DNA of 64,000 nucleotides from Colocasia esculenta (taxonomy: Eukaryota; Streptophyta; Magnoliopsida; Alismatales; Araceae). The notes under the pieces were generated by a model, which had not been told where the DNA came from, searched no databases, and was given only the letters and a program-made list of their open reading frames with translations. Positions within the stretch are counted from its first letter, which is position 1, and each line of letters begins with the position of its first letter. This document shows positions 1 to 10,424 of the stretch, piece after piece. The position numbers and the translations under genes are program-made. The stretch is from contig CM024759.1 of NCBI GenBank assembly GCA_014218235.1, positions 78,451,079 through 78,515,078 on the forward strand, in the 5' to 3' direction.

Positions 1-900
1 TCTCATCTCGTCCTCTTGCTGAAATCTCATCTCACTCCATAACTCTCTTATGGCCATTAAATAATTGTCCAGACAAGATTGTGTGGATCTTCAGATCTTG
101 TGGACTAACAATGATTAGAGTTAATGTGGCTCGGTCTAGCCTTGAGAGAGCACCCGAAAGTCATGTACTTGCAGGGGTTGCATGACCATGGTGTTAGCAT
201 TGCACCAAATCATGTAAATCGTGTTAAATTGGCCTATGACAATTAAATCATGTACTTGTATATCGTACTCGTTGTATCGTGATCATAATATGGCCAAGTC
301 GTGTACTCATTACTCATGACATGCTCTATTTCTCGCTTATGTTAGACTTGTGAATATCTTGTCTTGATTCTTGTAAAGTATTCTTACTCCTTCCATGTTA
401 ATGTTTCTTGAATACTTGCTATTATGATTGTACCTTTAGTTACTCTGCCTGCTTTAAAGCTTTAAAGTGTTAATTCATGTAAAGCATATCCGACTTAAGA
501 GATTTAAGTCCTATTGAGTATTCACTCACATAGTTGCTACATCTATTTAGGTGTTGAGGATCTTCGATGAGATACTTGGGGGGGGGGGGGGGGGGGGGGG
601 GGTAAGAGTGAATGAGCATCCCAACTATCTAGGAGACATTCTAGAATGAGTCAAGATATTTAGTCCTATGTTCGAGTTTATTTTCCTTAAGCAATATATT
701 GTTCATGATGGGCCCTAAGTACTGGCCTGATTAGTGAATGTAATAGACCTTTGAGTTATGAAATGAATGGAATAAATCTTGTTATTGGATTTACCACTTT
801 TCTGTCCATTAATGACATTGTTATAATAACTGTTATTTTGCGTGCTCGAACTATTATCAAACTACTCGTCCTAATATTCCACATCAGGGTGTGATACTTT
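1..900 (+). repeat. probable 3' part of a Del/Tekay-like LTR (remnant)
   Basis: No gene is visible here. The stretch has the layout seen at the 3' ends of the chromovirus LTRs further right (48813-51396 and 51622-54326): a segment with 'actcac' followed by 'tttaggtg' near 530-555, a spacer, then a terminal GTGTGATA near 890-897. The left end lies outside the window and no partner LTR or target duplication can be tested, so this is inference from layout only. Confidence 0.35.
578..602 (+). repeat. 25-base poly-G tract
   Basis: An uninterrupted run of 25 G between 'gatactt' and 'taagagtg'. Runs of this length are rare and hard to sequence, so the true length is uncertain. It could form a G-quadruplex, but nothing else here points to a function. 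Confidence 0.95.
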
Positions 901-1701
901 GGGTTCTGATAGGAGGAGAAGAGCTAAATGGTTATGCACCCATTCTTTGATACAACTTAGATTCTAAGACACTCACTCCGACCTCAGCACGTCTATAGAC
1001 GTGTCACCCCAACCTTCCGCATTCAAGAGATGAACACCACACATCCCTCTATAAACACCACGCATCCGAACACATGTCACCAAGAGCCAACATGCATCCA
1101 GAAGGCCAGTCAGACGGCTAGACATAGACACACTACATCAGACCTATGCATCTAAATTGCACGTCAAGATACCTACGCATTCAAGAAATATAGTCATGCC
1201 ACCAATGGAGAGCGTGTTTCTAGTTGTGCATCTAGTTGTGCTAAAAGCTCCCATTCAAAGAACTCGAGCGTCAGATTTCTTAGCCATCCAAAATTTGGCT
1301 TAGTCCAACAGCAACCCTAGGCAACACCTTTATGGCTTCCCAAGGCCTCAATACCTTGAAAGACGACTAACAAAAGATTCGAAGACCCTAAATGCCACAA
1401 CATCGGCTTCTAATGTAGGGACAAACTCCTCGATGGATGATTGCACACCATCGGACGATTCCTAGGCTACTCTAGCTAGGTCTCAACACCTGAGACCTAC
1501 TCTTAGAGTGGGGGGCTCATTATACACTTGAGCCCAACCCCAGACAGGCCCACCAAGGGCTCACGAGAAGGAGAACAAGTAGGACATGGGTTCTTGATGG
1601 GCAAACGAATTCCATATGTTGGAACCTATGGCTTTCTCCCACCTAGCCTCAAGAGAAGTCCAGTGGTCTCAAGTAAAGAAGAGGTCAAGTGTCACTCTAT
1701 C

Positions 1702-1741
<40 letters not shown>

Positions 1742-2574
1742 AAATCTCTCATTCCTTACTCACCATTAAGTCTTCCTATATATTGTTGATTTTGACCGTC
1801 AAAAAGTCATTCCTAAGGCCAACATCTTAGGACCGACTATCTTACAAATCAAAAAGATGTAGAGCTAGCTGGTACTCGCTCCCCTTCTCCTATTCATCGC
1901 CCAAGTCCAAGCTCGAACCTGACATGGTCAGTTGGTCACCCTCTCAGCAAAGTCCAAAGATTTGAGTCGGGAACAACCATATCAGTTCCCAATTACCCCC
2001 ATCCTCCATCTTATCCACGGGGTTTGCAACTTAAAGGACGCTAATTTATTTATGCAACTTTCCTTTAAACCTGATCTTGTTGGGTTTTGAATTTTGAGGC
2101 ATCCTAAACTTTGATGTATGTACAGAAGATCGCATCCATTTTTTATCATAACAATGATCATAACTCAAACCCACCTTCTTGCTAAGTCCATGGAGATGTG
2201 GAAAACTTTATTAACCCGATCCTTCTCCAATAAAAGAGAGACCAATTAATGAGGACCTTTCCGGTAAAAGATTTGGAATAGTATAATCTAGATCGAGAAT
2301 AAAGTAGCACAGAACAAATGACTTTTTAGTCTTGTATCCACTCGGTTCACCCAGTAGATTTACTTTTTGATGACGTACGTACTTTGACGAAAAAGGTGAC
2401 TTAACTGTTTGTCAAAAGGTGTTAGACCAGAAAGGACATTTATCAGAAAAAATGTAAAAAAATACAACATTTACATGAGAAGAAGGGAGAAATGAGTTAA
2501 ATAAATAGAACTAGTTCTATGTCTGTGTATTGCACAGGAAATTGTTAGATTTGAATTAATAAATTTTATACGTA
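900..2574. other. intergenic, no gene recognised; degenerate repeat-like DNA
   Basis: Only short ORFs are present (for example 1528-1743), and that one ends in the translated (CT)n tract. The mixed composition and the phrase 'gtggggggctcattatac' near 1509 look like old LTR sequence, but I cannot delimit an element. Confidence 0.5.
1704..1737 (+). repeat. (CT)17 microsatellite
   Basis: A perfect dinucleotide tract of about 17 CT units. It is translated as a Leu-Ser repeat in a short ORF that is not a real gene. Confidence 0.95.
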
Positions 2575-2579
2575 GTATA

Positions 2580-3353
2580 TGTTACTGTTACGATAATGGA
2601 GTCGGCCGAGGCCGAGTTGTTCCCAAGGGACGTAGGCGCGAGGGAGACGGTGCAGCCGAGCTCCTACCTGCAATACCACCGAGTGACCTCGGTGGGAAGA
2701 GATTCCGACGCTCAAGTCAGTTCGGGAACTCGACTCAGAAGGGATTCTTGGGCTAGAAGTTGCGTACCTTAGGCGCGGAGGAGGTCTCTCCCTTTTATAG
2801 AGGTTCCACGGGTAGGATTATGGTAAGTGGGTCGAAGACGTGGTCCAGAGGTTACCCGGGATCCTCGTTGACTGGAATTGTGGGTGGCAGTTATAGCTAT
2901 GCGGGTCCCATATATCTCGGATCGCTAATCATGCACAGAAGGCAGTTATGATCCGTGGGTGGCTTGCCGTTTATGGACCTTCCCATTATCAGCACGTTGG
3001 AACAATTAGTGGACGTGGTCCGCAATCTCCGGACCCTTCCGCCGACCATGCAACCTTCCTATGAAGGCTATTGGAGTTCAGATTAAGAAATCCTGAGACG
3101 ACGTGTCGCTGCCGAAGACTAAGGCGGGACTCGGCCCGTCTGGGAGTTCGGCTCGTCAAGGGACTCGGTCAGGCATCGTCGTTGGATAGCCCGGGGGTAT
3201 CTCGGCAGACGGTGCTCTCGCGGCCGAACTCCCTAGAGCCTACTTACACGGCCGAGCTCCCTCCCCCACTCGGGTCGGCTCATGCATCTAGGTTCTCACC
3301 TTGGTGGTGACGACCTGACAGTGTGCCGAATTGCCGAGTATCGATCTGTGTCA
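2580..3353 (-). mobile_element. solo LTR of a Tat-type gypsy element, TSD GTATA
   Basis: The 774-bp unit begins TG and ends CA and is bounded by perfect 5-bp direct repeats GTATA (2575-2579 and 3354-3358). Its landmarks match in order those of the LTRs at 9320-9915 and 18158-18756: a short inverted repeat around ACCTCGGTGG, 'gctcaagtcagt', 'gcgtacctt', then a reverse-strand TATA box (2789-2802). It is GC-rich in an AT-rich setting. No internal domain remains, so the element was reduced to one LTR, normally by recombination between its LTRs. It is more diverged than the 9.3-kb pair and represents a related but different family. Confidence 0.85.
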
Positions 3354-3358
3354 GTATA

Positions 3359-4267
3359 TATGAGGGTAATATTTTTTATTATTTATGAAAATAGATTTTA
3401 AATAAAGACGTGAGTTTTTAGAAATGGAGAGATGTTTAATGGGAAAGAGAAGAGAGAAAAATCATATTAGCAAGTTTTTATTAGTTTAAGAATGGTGAGA
3501 GTGAGGTTGAAAATTTTTTGAACGTTTAAATATATTTTGGGAAGTTTAATAGGAGAGAAAATTAGAGAGAGAGAAAGTAGAAAGATAATTATTTAGTTTA
3601 TTTAAATTACTTATTTTTTATTTTTAAAGAGGGAGATGTTATGGAGAGAATAAGATTATCCTGGTACAGTCACGTTGCACCACTAAAATTGAATTATATT
3701 ATATTAGTATAGATTAGAGCGAACAATTTGAGCCTCGGTCATTTCGATGTTTCCTAAAAAACTCTCACGTGTGCCAGTTCTGTCGAGGTTTTTTGCGTTG
3801 CATTAGTTGAACCAGGGGTAAGACTTAACACCGGGCTGACCCACGTTTAACCAGGCTAAATTTATATATATTTCTTTGTCAAATCAACCTTTGAGTTGTT
3901 TCACAGTGTTAATATTAAATTAATCTAGAGCTAATTATGTGCCCAAAAAATTTCCCAAAGAATCTACTCTCTAGTCGGCAATAAAAACTATATCACTGTT
4001 GTTTTTCTTTTTTAATTTTGGGGACATATTACAGCTCTCCAATATCTTCAACATTAATAACATGTATCTCTTCATATCCCCGTAGCTCTTTACATTAATT
4101 TCGTCAAAGACAGACGTCAATGCTAAAGACGTGAAAACGGCACCAGCTTCTCAAGTCGGACCGTCCACTTCTGATCAAATTTGCTCGAGAAATGTTAATT
4201 ATATGTTCCAGATTAGTTGAGAGATGGAGTAGTCGGACATCTATTGGGATATGTGACTTGCGAATTT
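3359..4267. other. AT-rich intergenic DNA, no gene recognised
   Basis: Low-complexity AT-rich sequence between the solo LTR and the MITE in front of the subtilase gene. No ORF of note and no recognisable domain. Some of the subtilase regulatory region may lie in its right half. Confidence 0.5.
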
Positions 4268-4587
4268 TTAAGAATATTAAATATATATTTTAATATATTT
4301 TAACTTTTTACATCTAAAATAATACACACAAATATTTATATAACGTATAAAAATAGTGATTGAATATACATAAATAATATTATAATATATGTAAATAGTG
4401 TAAGAATCTACGTCAATAATATTATTTTTGTATATTTTATATTATTTTGTATATATTATTATGTTATTTGTATATATTAAATTATTATTTATATGTGTTA
4501 TGTAAATATTTAAGTGTATTATTTTAAGTAAAAAATTAAAAAAAATAAAATACATTAAATGTATCTAAAAATATATTTAATGTTTTT
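4268..4587. mobile_element. AT-rich long-TIR MITE in the subtilase promoter
   Basis: The two halves are imperfect reverse complements. A left arm at about 4268-4345 (AATATTAAATATA, then CTAAAATAATACACA, then AAATATTTATATAAC) pairs with a right arm at about 4500-4587. There is no coding capacity. The right end lies about 97 bp before the preferred subtilase start codon at 4684. I could not fix a target duplication, so the boundaries are approximate. Confidence 0.6.
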
Positions 4588-4683
4588 GAGAATCCGCACA
4601 CCACAATGGATGGGGCGTTTCTCAATTTGCCACCGCTTCTCGGGTCCAACCAGGGAAAATTTCTTCCTCTCACCATCACAAGG

Positions 4684-7600
4684 ATGCTCGCTTTTGCTCT
4701 ACGCTCTGGATTCTTCTTCCTCTTCTTCTTCTTCCGCGTCTCCGCAGCTTCTGCTAGTAATAGGGACGACCAGGGGGGTGACGATCTGCAGACCTATGTC
4801 GTCTTCGTCGACAGGCCGCCAGACCCTGTCGGCTTCGCCAGCGCAGATGCACGCCAGAACTGGTACGAGTCATTCTTGTCCAAAGCGACCTCCCAAGGCA
4901 CCAACACGGCCAGGTCGAGGCTGGTCTACTCCTACGGCGAAGCCATCAGTGGTTTCGCCGCGAGGCTGTCCGCGGCGGAGCTGAGGACCTTGCAGCAGAC
5001 TGAAGGTTTCGTCGCCGCCTTCCCCGACAGGGTCCTGCCCCTCCTCACCACCCGCTCGCCGAGCTTCATGGGTCTCAACCTCGCCCATGGCCGGTGGAGC
5101 AAGCTTCCTAATTCCGGCGATGGGGTCATCATCGGTATGCTCGACACGGGGGTTGCATCCGACCACCCCTCCTTTAGCGGGGCGGGGATGCCGCCGCCGC
5201 CGGAGAAGTGGAAGGGGCGGTGCGAGGTGAACCAGCGTGACTGCAACAACAAGCTCATCGGGTACAAGGTGTTCCTCTCCAGCACCGGCAACTCCAGCGG
5301 CCCCACTGGGCAGCGGGAGGTCGACCCCGCCGGGCACGGCACCCACACAGCGAGCACGGCCGCGGGGGCGCCCGTGGAGGGCGCCAGTGTCTTGGGCTAC
5401 GCCAACGGGACCGCCGTGGGCACGGCGCCCCGCGCCCACCTGGCCATATACAAGGTGTGCACCATGAAGGGCTGCAGTTACGCCGACCTCATCGGCGGTG
5501 TCGACGCCGCAGTGCAGGACGGCGTCGACGTTATCTCCGCGTCTATCGGGTTTCACACGACGCCCCTCCACGAGGACCCCCTCGCCGTGGGCTCCTTCCG
5601 GGCGGCGCAGAAGGGAGTTTTCCTCAGCTATGCGGGCTGCAACAACGGGCCCAACCTGCGAACCGTCTGCAACGAGGCGCCGTGGGTGCTCACGGTGGCG
5701 GCCAGCACCATCGACAGGAGGCTGAGGACGGCGGTGAGGCTGGGGGACGGGCAGGAGTTCGACGGAGAGTCGGTCCTCCAGCCCGGCGGCGCCGCCATAA
5801 CCGATCTGCACCTGGTGTACCCAAGAGACGGCGGCAACAACTTCTGCCACGAGGAAGTTTTGTCCCGCACCGACGTCAAGGGCAAGGTACGTGTGTTAGA
5901 AGAAAGATAAAAAGCAGTCAACCCGCGTCACCGAGTTTGAAGACAATACTAATTACCACATTAATTTAATGCTAGTGATATCCTACCAAAAAAGCAAGAA
6001 ATGATAAAGATGCTTGATTTTTGTCAAAACTTTGAGACTTCAACTATGCTAATTCATTTTATTAAAAAAACTCTTTCAAAAGTAAGTTTAAGAGTTTTCT
6101 ATTTGTTCACTACTTCACTGTTTATATAAAAAGTTAATTGGAATTTTCAGCCTTTCTATTCTAATTTGACTATTTTACCATTTAACAAACACAGTCTATC
6201 TTTTTCTTAGAAGTAAGCAGGCTAGAAGGCAAATCATAAAAGTTATCAAAGATTATCTTGATTTTAGTAGAATTAAAAAAATTAGAAGGACTTAATTCCA
6301 AATAAAATTAAGTTTCTTGAGTTTGGGGGCGAGAATCGAGTTATAGGGATTGAAAACTAATAAATACGAGAGGTTGAAGAGATAAAAAATTTTCAAAACC
6401 CAAATTTTAAACATGCTACTTTTTGAGTATATGTTAGTATATACAATTTTACTATAAAAATAGGTAAAAAGGACAATGAATGTATCTTAAGATAAACCAA
6501 GCTATCTTGGGTTAAAATTCGACTTCTTTGACAGCAAGATAAGGGGATCGAAGATAGATTAGTGATATATAAGTTATTTATGTTTAGAGATTTTTTTAGT
6601 TTGAGATGGTTTAATTAGAAATAGTCATAAAGAAAGATAATTTTTAATGTGATATGATAGAGTGTATATAAAATTATCACCCATTTATGTTTAATTTTAA
6701 TTTGACACTATTTATCCATACATAAAGAGGGATACATGATTTTTTAAAATAAAATATCAATAATTAATGAATTATCTATAGGAATAAATTTTATCTTCAC
6801 TCCATGGGAGGGATAAGTTATCACCCTTTTATTTCCATTTATCATGTTTAAGTTTTATCATCTTTGATTATCGTTTCTCGGTTATCAAACTACGTACCTT
6901 TTGACTTGAACTTGGTGTTGAAAGGAGGATAAAGTCTCTTATCACGATATCAAAGTCACCTAAACTTTGAATATGTTTATGATAATTCAACTTTGTTAGT
7001 AAAAAATAACTCTACTACTTAATCATAATTGCTATTTATTTTATTATTGAATATGAATATAAAATATCTAATGTGCCATGCATGTTTGTTTGACAAGGAT
7101 AACTTGAGGCATTTATGTAACAAATATATACTTAGTATGTAAATTATTAAGGAAATATTTCCACAATTATATATTTTAGATTTTTATTCTATTTTTGTAA
7201 ACAAATCCTTACAATATCCATAACAAGGACCCAGGTTGTGCTCTGCGACCGGGATGGATTCAGCAACCGAACGGCGAAAGCGGAGGCCATCTGGAAAGCC
7301 GGCGGCGTCGGGATGATACTTGCGAACCGGGAGATTGACGCCTCCAGCATCGTCACCGACGTATACCCCATCCCCGCCGCCAACCTGGGCTTCTCCGAAG
7401 GATCCAAGGTGAAGGCCTACATCAACTCCTCCCACAACCCCACCGTGTCCATCATCTCCAAGGGTACGGTCTTGGGGACCTCCCCGTCGCCGGTGATCTC
7501 CTCCTTCTCCTCCAGGGGCCCGAGCCTGGCGAGCCCCGGGATTCTGAAGCCGGACGTCACAGGCCCCGGCGTCAACATCTTCGCCGCCTGGCCCTTCAGA

Positions 7601-8308
7601 CTGGGCAACGCCCCTGACGCAAAGTTCTACTTCAACATCATGTCCGGCACGTCCATGTCGACCCCTCACCTCAGCGGGATCGCCGCGCTGGTGAAGAGCG
7701 CCCACCCGGACTGGTCCCCCGCCGCCATCAAGTCGGCGATCATGACGACCGCCGACGTGCTCGACCATGGAGGGAAGCCCATCGTGGACGAGACGCTCCA
7801 GGCGGCGAACATCTTCGCCGTGGGGGCGGGGCACGTTAACCCGGCAAGGTCCGTAGACCCCGGCCTCGTGTACGACCTCCAGCCCGACGCCTACATCGCC
7901 TTCCTCTGCCGACTGCCCGGCTACACGGAAGACATGGTGAAGACCATCGTCGGGCGCCGCATCCGCTGCTCTGACTGGAAGGGGAATGCCACGGCGAACT
8001 CCGACCTGAACTATCCTTCCATCTCGGTGTCCCTCCGTCCGGGGGACAACTCGGTGGAGGTTCACCGGACTGTGACGAACGTGGGGAAGGCGAGCTCATT
8101 GTACACTGCGAAGGTGGAGCAGCCGGCGGGGGTGAGGGTGACGGTGACCCCCGGGACACTTCGGTTCTCGAAGGTGAATGAGAAGCTGACCTTCACGGTG
8201 AGCTTCAGCAGGGATGGCCCGGGTCCGAGGGACTTCTCCGATGGCCACCTGATATGGGTGTCGGAGAAACTTGTCGTGAGGAGCCCCATCTCCGTCTCCG
8301 GCAGTTGA
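4684..8308 (+). CDS. subtilisin-like serine protease (plant subtilase, S8), two exons
   Basis: Exon 1 is 4684-5886 and exon 2 is 7235-8308. They join in phase 0 across a 1348-bp AT-rich intron with GT (5887) and AG (7234), giving 758 aa, a normal length for the family. ATG 4684 is preferred over in-frame ATG 4606 because it puts a hydrophobic, Phe-rich signal peptide at residues 1-24. The protein would then be secreted. An I9 propeptide follows (about 36-115). The catalytic triad is D154 (LDTG), H221 (GHGTHT) and S541 (GTSMSTPH), with oxyanion-hole N320. A PA domain (about 345-470) is split by the intron at 401/402, and a Fn3-like domain lies at about 640-758. PPPPEKWKGRC and the C-terminal TVTNVG motif suggest the SBT1 group, close to SBT1.2-like proteases (inference). 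Oddity: residues 317-323 read AGCNNGP where SAGNSGP-like sequence is usual. The frame is intact. An AT-rich MITE sits directly upstream. Confidence 0.95.
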
Positions 8309-8522
8309 TATATAGATCACTGCAAAAAGGATATAAGCATGCTGTTACCAAGATTAGAAGATGATTGTTCTAACATAAGGCAAATACAGCATCTCTCTTG
8401 TTATAATTGTTCTCCACTCATAAATGTTATGAGGTCAAAAAAAAAATCTTCTCGACCATGTTATTTTTTAGGTAGAAATAGTTTTTTTTTAATTACTCCC
8501 AAACACTCTATAATATAAGTAT

Positions 8523-9262
8523 TAGGGCTGTCAACGGGTCGGAGTCGGAATCGAAAATGGGTGTTTTCGCTTCCACTTCCTATAAGAAATTTCGGAGTCG
8601 GAAACGGAAAAGGGTGTTTCCGCTTCCGCATCCATTTCCGCTTTCTATCGGAAAATCGGAAACGAAAACGGAAACAAAACAGAAACTTTGGATATAAAAC
8701 ATTTGTACAATTAGAATTAATTTATAAATTTATAAGTATATTAATTATTAAATTTATGATACTTTCAAATGTAAATTTAATAATCTTTTCTACCATATCT
8801 CTTCATCATGTACATTATAATGACCTTACTAAATGAAGTATAACAAGATCAATTAGTATGGTAAAATCTTATGTGATATATAATGGTTGAGTAATAGATA
8901 ATCTATATATGTAGATATAAATATCATAGAGAAAAAAGTTGCCAATAATGAGACTAGAATAGATGACTTTACATATAGATGGGAGGTGAGAGACAATGAG
9001 TTAAAATTTAAGAGCCAAAGTTTCGAGTTTGAGGAGATTTTATTATAAAAATATTATATAATATATATTAAAAGTTATCGGAAACGAAAACGGAAAAGCG
9101 TATGCGGAATTGGGTGTTTCCGCTTCCGCATCCTATAAGAATTCGGATATCCATTTTCGTTTCCGCTAAGCTATCGAAAAGTTATTTTCGAAGTTCCGCA
9201 TCCTATAAAAAATACGAAAACGGGTCGATTAAACGGAATTCGGAGGTCCATTGACAGCCCTA
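8523..9262. mobile_element. non-autonomous hAT-type element
   Basis: Terminal inverted repeats TAGGGCTGTCAA (left, from 8523) and TTGACAGCCCTA (right, to 9262) enclose 740 bp. The flanks are 8-bp direct repeats with one mismatch, ATAAGTAT (8515-8522) and ATAAATAT (9263-9270). An 8-bp duplication and CAGGG-like ends fit hAT transposons. Both subterminal zones carry repeated CGGAAACGAAAACGG and GGGTGTTTCCGCTTCCGCATCC-type words, typical of transposase-binding repeats. The AT-rich core has no transposase, so movement would need one supplied in trans. Confidence 0.85.
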
Positions 9263-9319
9263 ATAAATATAACGTGTTCCGTTCACATCATATCATTTAT
9301 ATCAGTACACTAAAGAGTG

Positions 9320-9915
9320 TGTTGCTGGAAAAAACCAACAAGGATCGTCGGCCCGAGCCGAGCTGGGTGGGCCCAAGGATTGGCCGCGTCGCGCTGTCGT
9401 CGAAGAGGAGAAGCCGACCTGCAAAGAACCACCGAGACTCCTCGGTGGTCGGACACTCCGACGATCAAGTCAGTGAAGGTTGTGAAGAGAGGAGAATTGA
9501 GTGAGAGTTTTGTGCTACGAATAGCGTACCTTTTCCTTGGGTCTCTGTCTCTTTTATAAGAGCTTGATCCTTTGGACAGAAGAGGAAGGTGGCGGACGAG
9601 CCTCCGTGAGGCAGGGGCGCTAACTAGGGAGTGCACACCAGCTGGGTACGGAGAGTCTCGCCTAGACAGCCGCTTGCCTAAAGCGGGTGCGGGCCAGCTG
9701 GGGGTCGCGATTTACGGGGCTCGTCTGTACCTAGGGCAAGTGTGACCTGGCGCCAGCTGGGGACGCCCGGACATAATGCGTAATTTGAATTTAGTTCTCG
9801 GCAGCGATGGACTAACCGGTGCCGACGATTCCCGACAATTTTATCGTCGGCCCGTCGTTATGGCCGATCCTTGATCTCGTCGACCCAATTCGTCGACTGA
9901 TGACGACCGGTATCA
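9320..9915 (-). repeat. 3' LTR of the Tat element
   Basis: 596 bp, near-identical to 18158-18756. On the plus strand it runs from TGTTGCTGG to CCGGTATCA, so in sense orientation it begins TGATACC and ends CCAGCAACA. The adjoining internal sequence at 9916-9931, read on the minus strand, is the purine-rich AACCCGGGGGACTAG, the likely polypurine tract. A reverse-strand TATAAAAG lies near 9550-9562. Confidence 0.95.
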
Positions 9916-10266
9916 CTAGTCCCCCGGGTTCTTTTCGAGGCGAGTCCTCGGCTCGAAGAGAAGCCAATTATCACTCTCAGGAATTCGTACAAGCGTTCGG
10001 CGCCGCCTCGCATTCCGCGCGCTTAATTCGGGGGCGCTCTGGCACTGTCATGATGACAGTCGTGGTCTTGTCATAATGATGGTGGTTCCGGTGACGGCTT
10101 GTCAGGTACTTCACTCTGAGCCCTGAGCCATGATGACGCTTCACGATTTTGGGGCGCGCGCTGTGGATCCGGGTGAACGCCTCCTGGCCGTCGGGCTTCC
10201 GACACGTGGCGGAATCCTGGATGCGTAGGATTTCTGGGTCGTCCGATCGTATTGGCATCAGGGCAC

Positions 10267-10274
10267 TATATATA
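10267..10274 (+). promoter_or_regulatory. TATA box of the antisense gene
   Basis: TATATATA sits about 150 bp upstream of ATG 10425 on the strand opposite to gag-pol, with no competing ORF between. Its position suggests the antisense gene has its own promoter rather than relying on LTR read-through. This is inferred from sequence only. Confidence 0.6.
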
Positions 10275-10424
10275 GCTAAGGTTCGATGCGAAACAGACGT
10301 TTCTTCTCTTCGCGTGCGAGTCTTACGATCCTTGCCGTCCCGACGTCAGCCGACAATCCGACGATTGTGCCCTCTCGTACGAAGTCGTCCGACGATCTTC
10401 ACTTGCTTCCTTCCGAGGTAAACG

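Noticed and set aside
4870..5850. Long minus-strand ORF over the subtilase exon
   Set aside because: It is the shadow of a GC-rich coding exon on the other strand. The translation has no domain.
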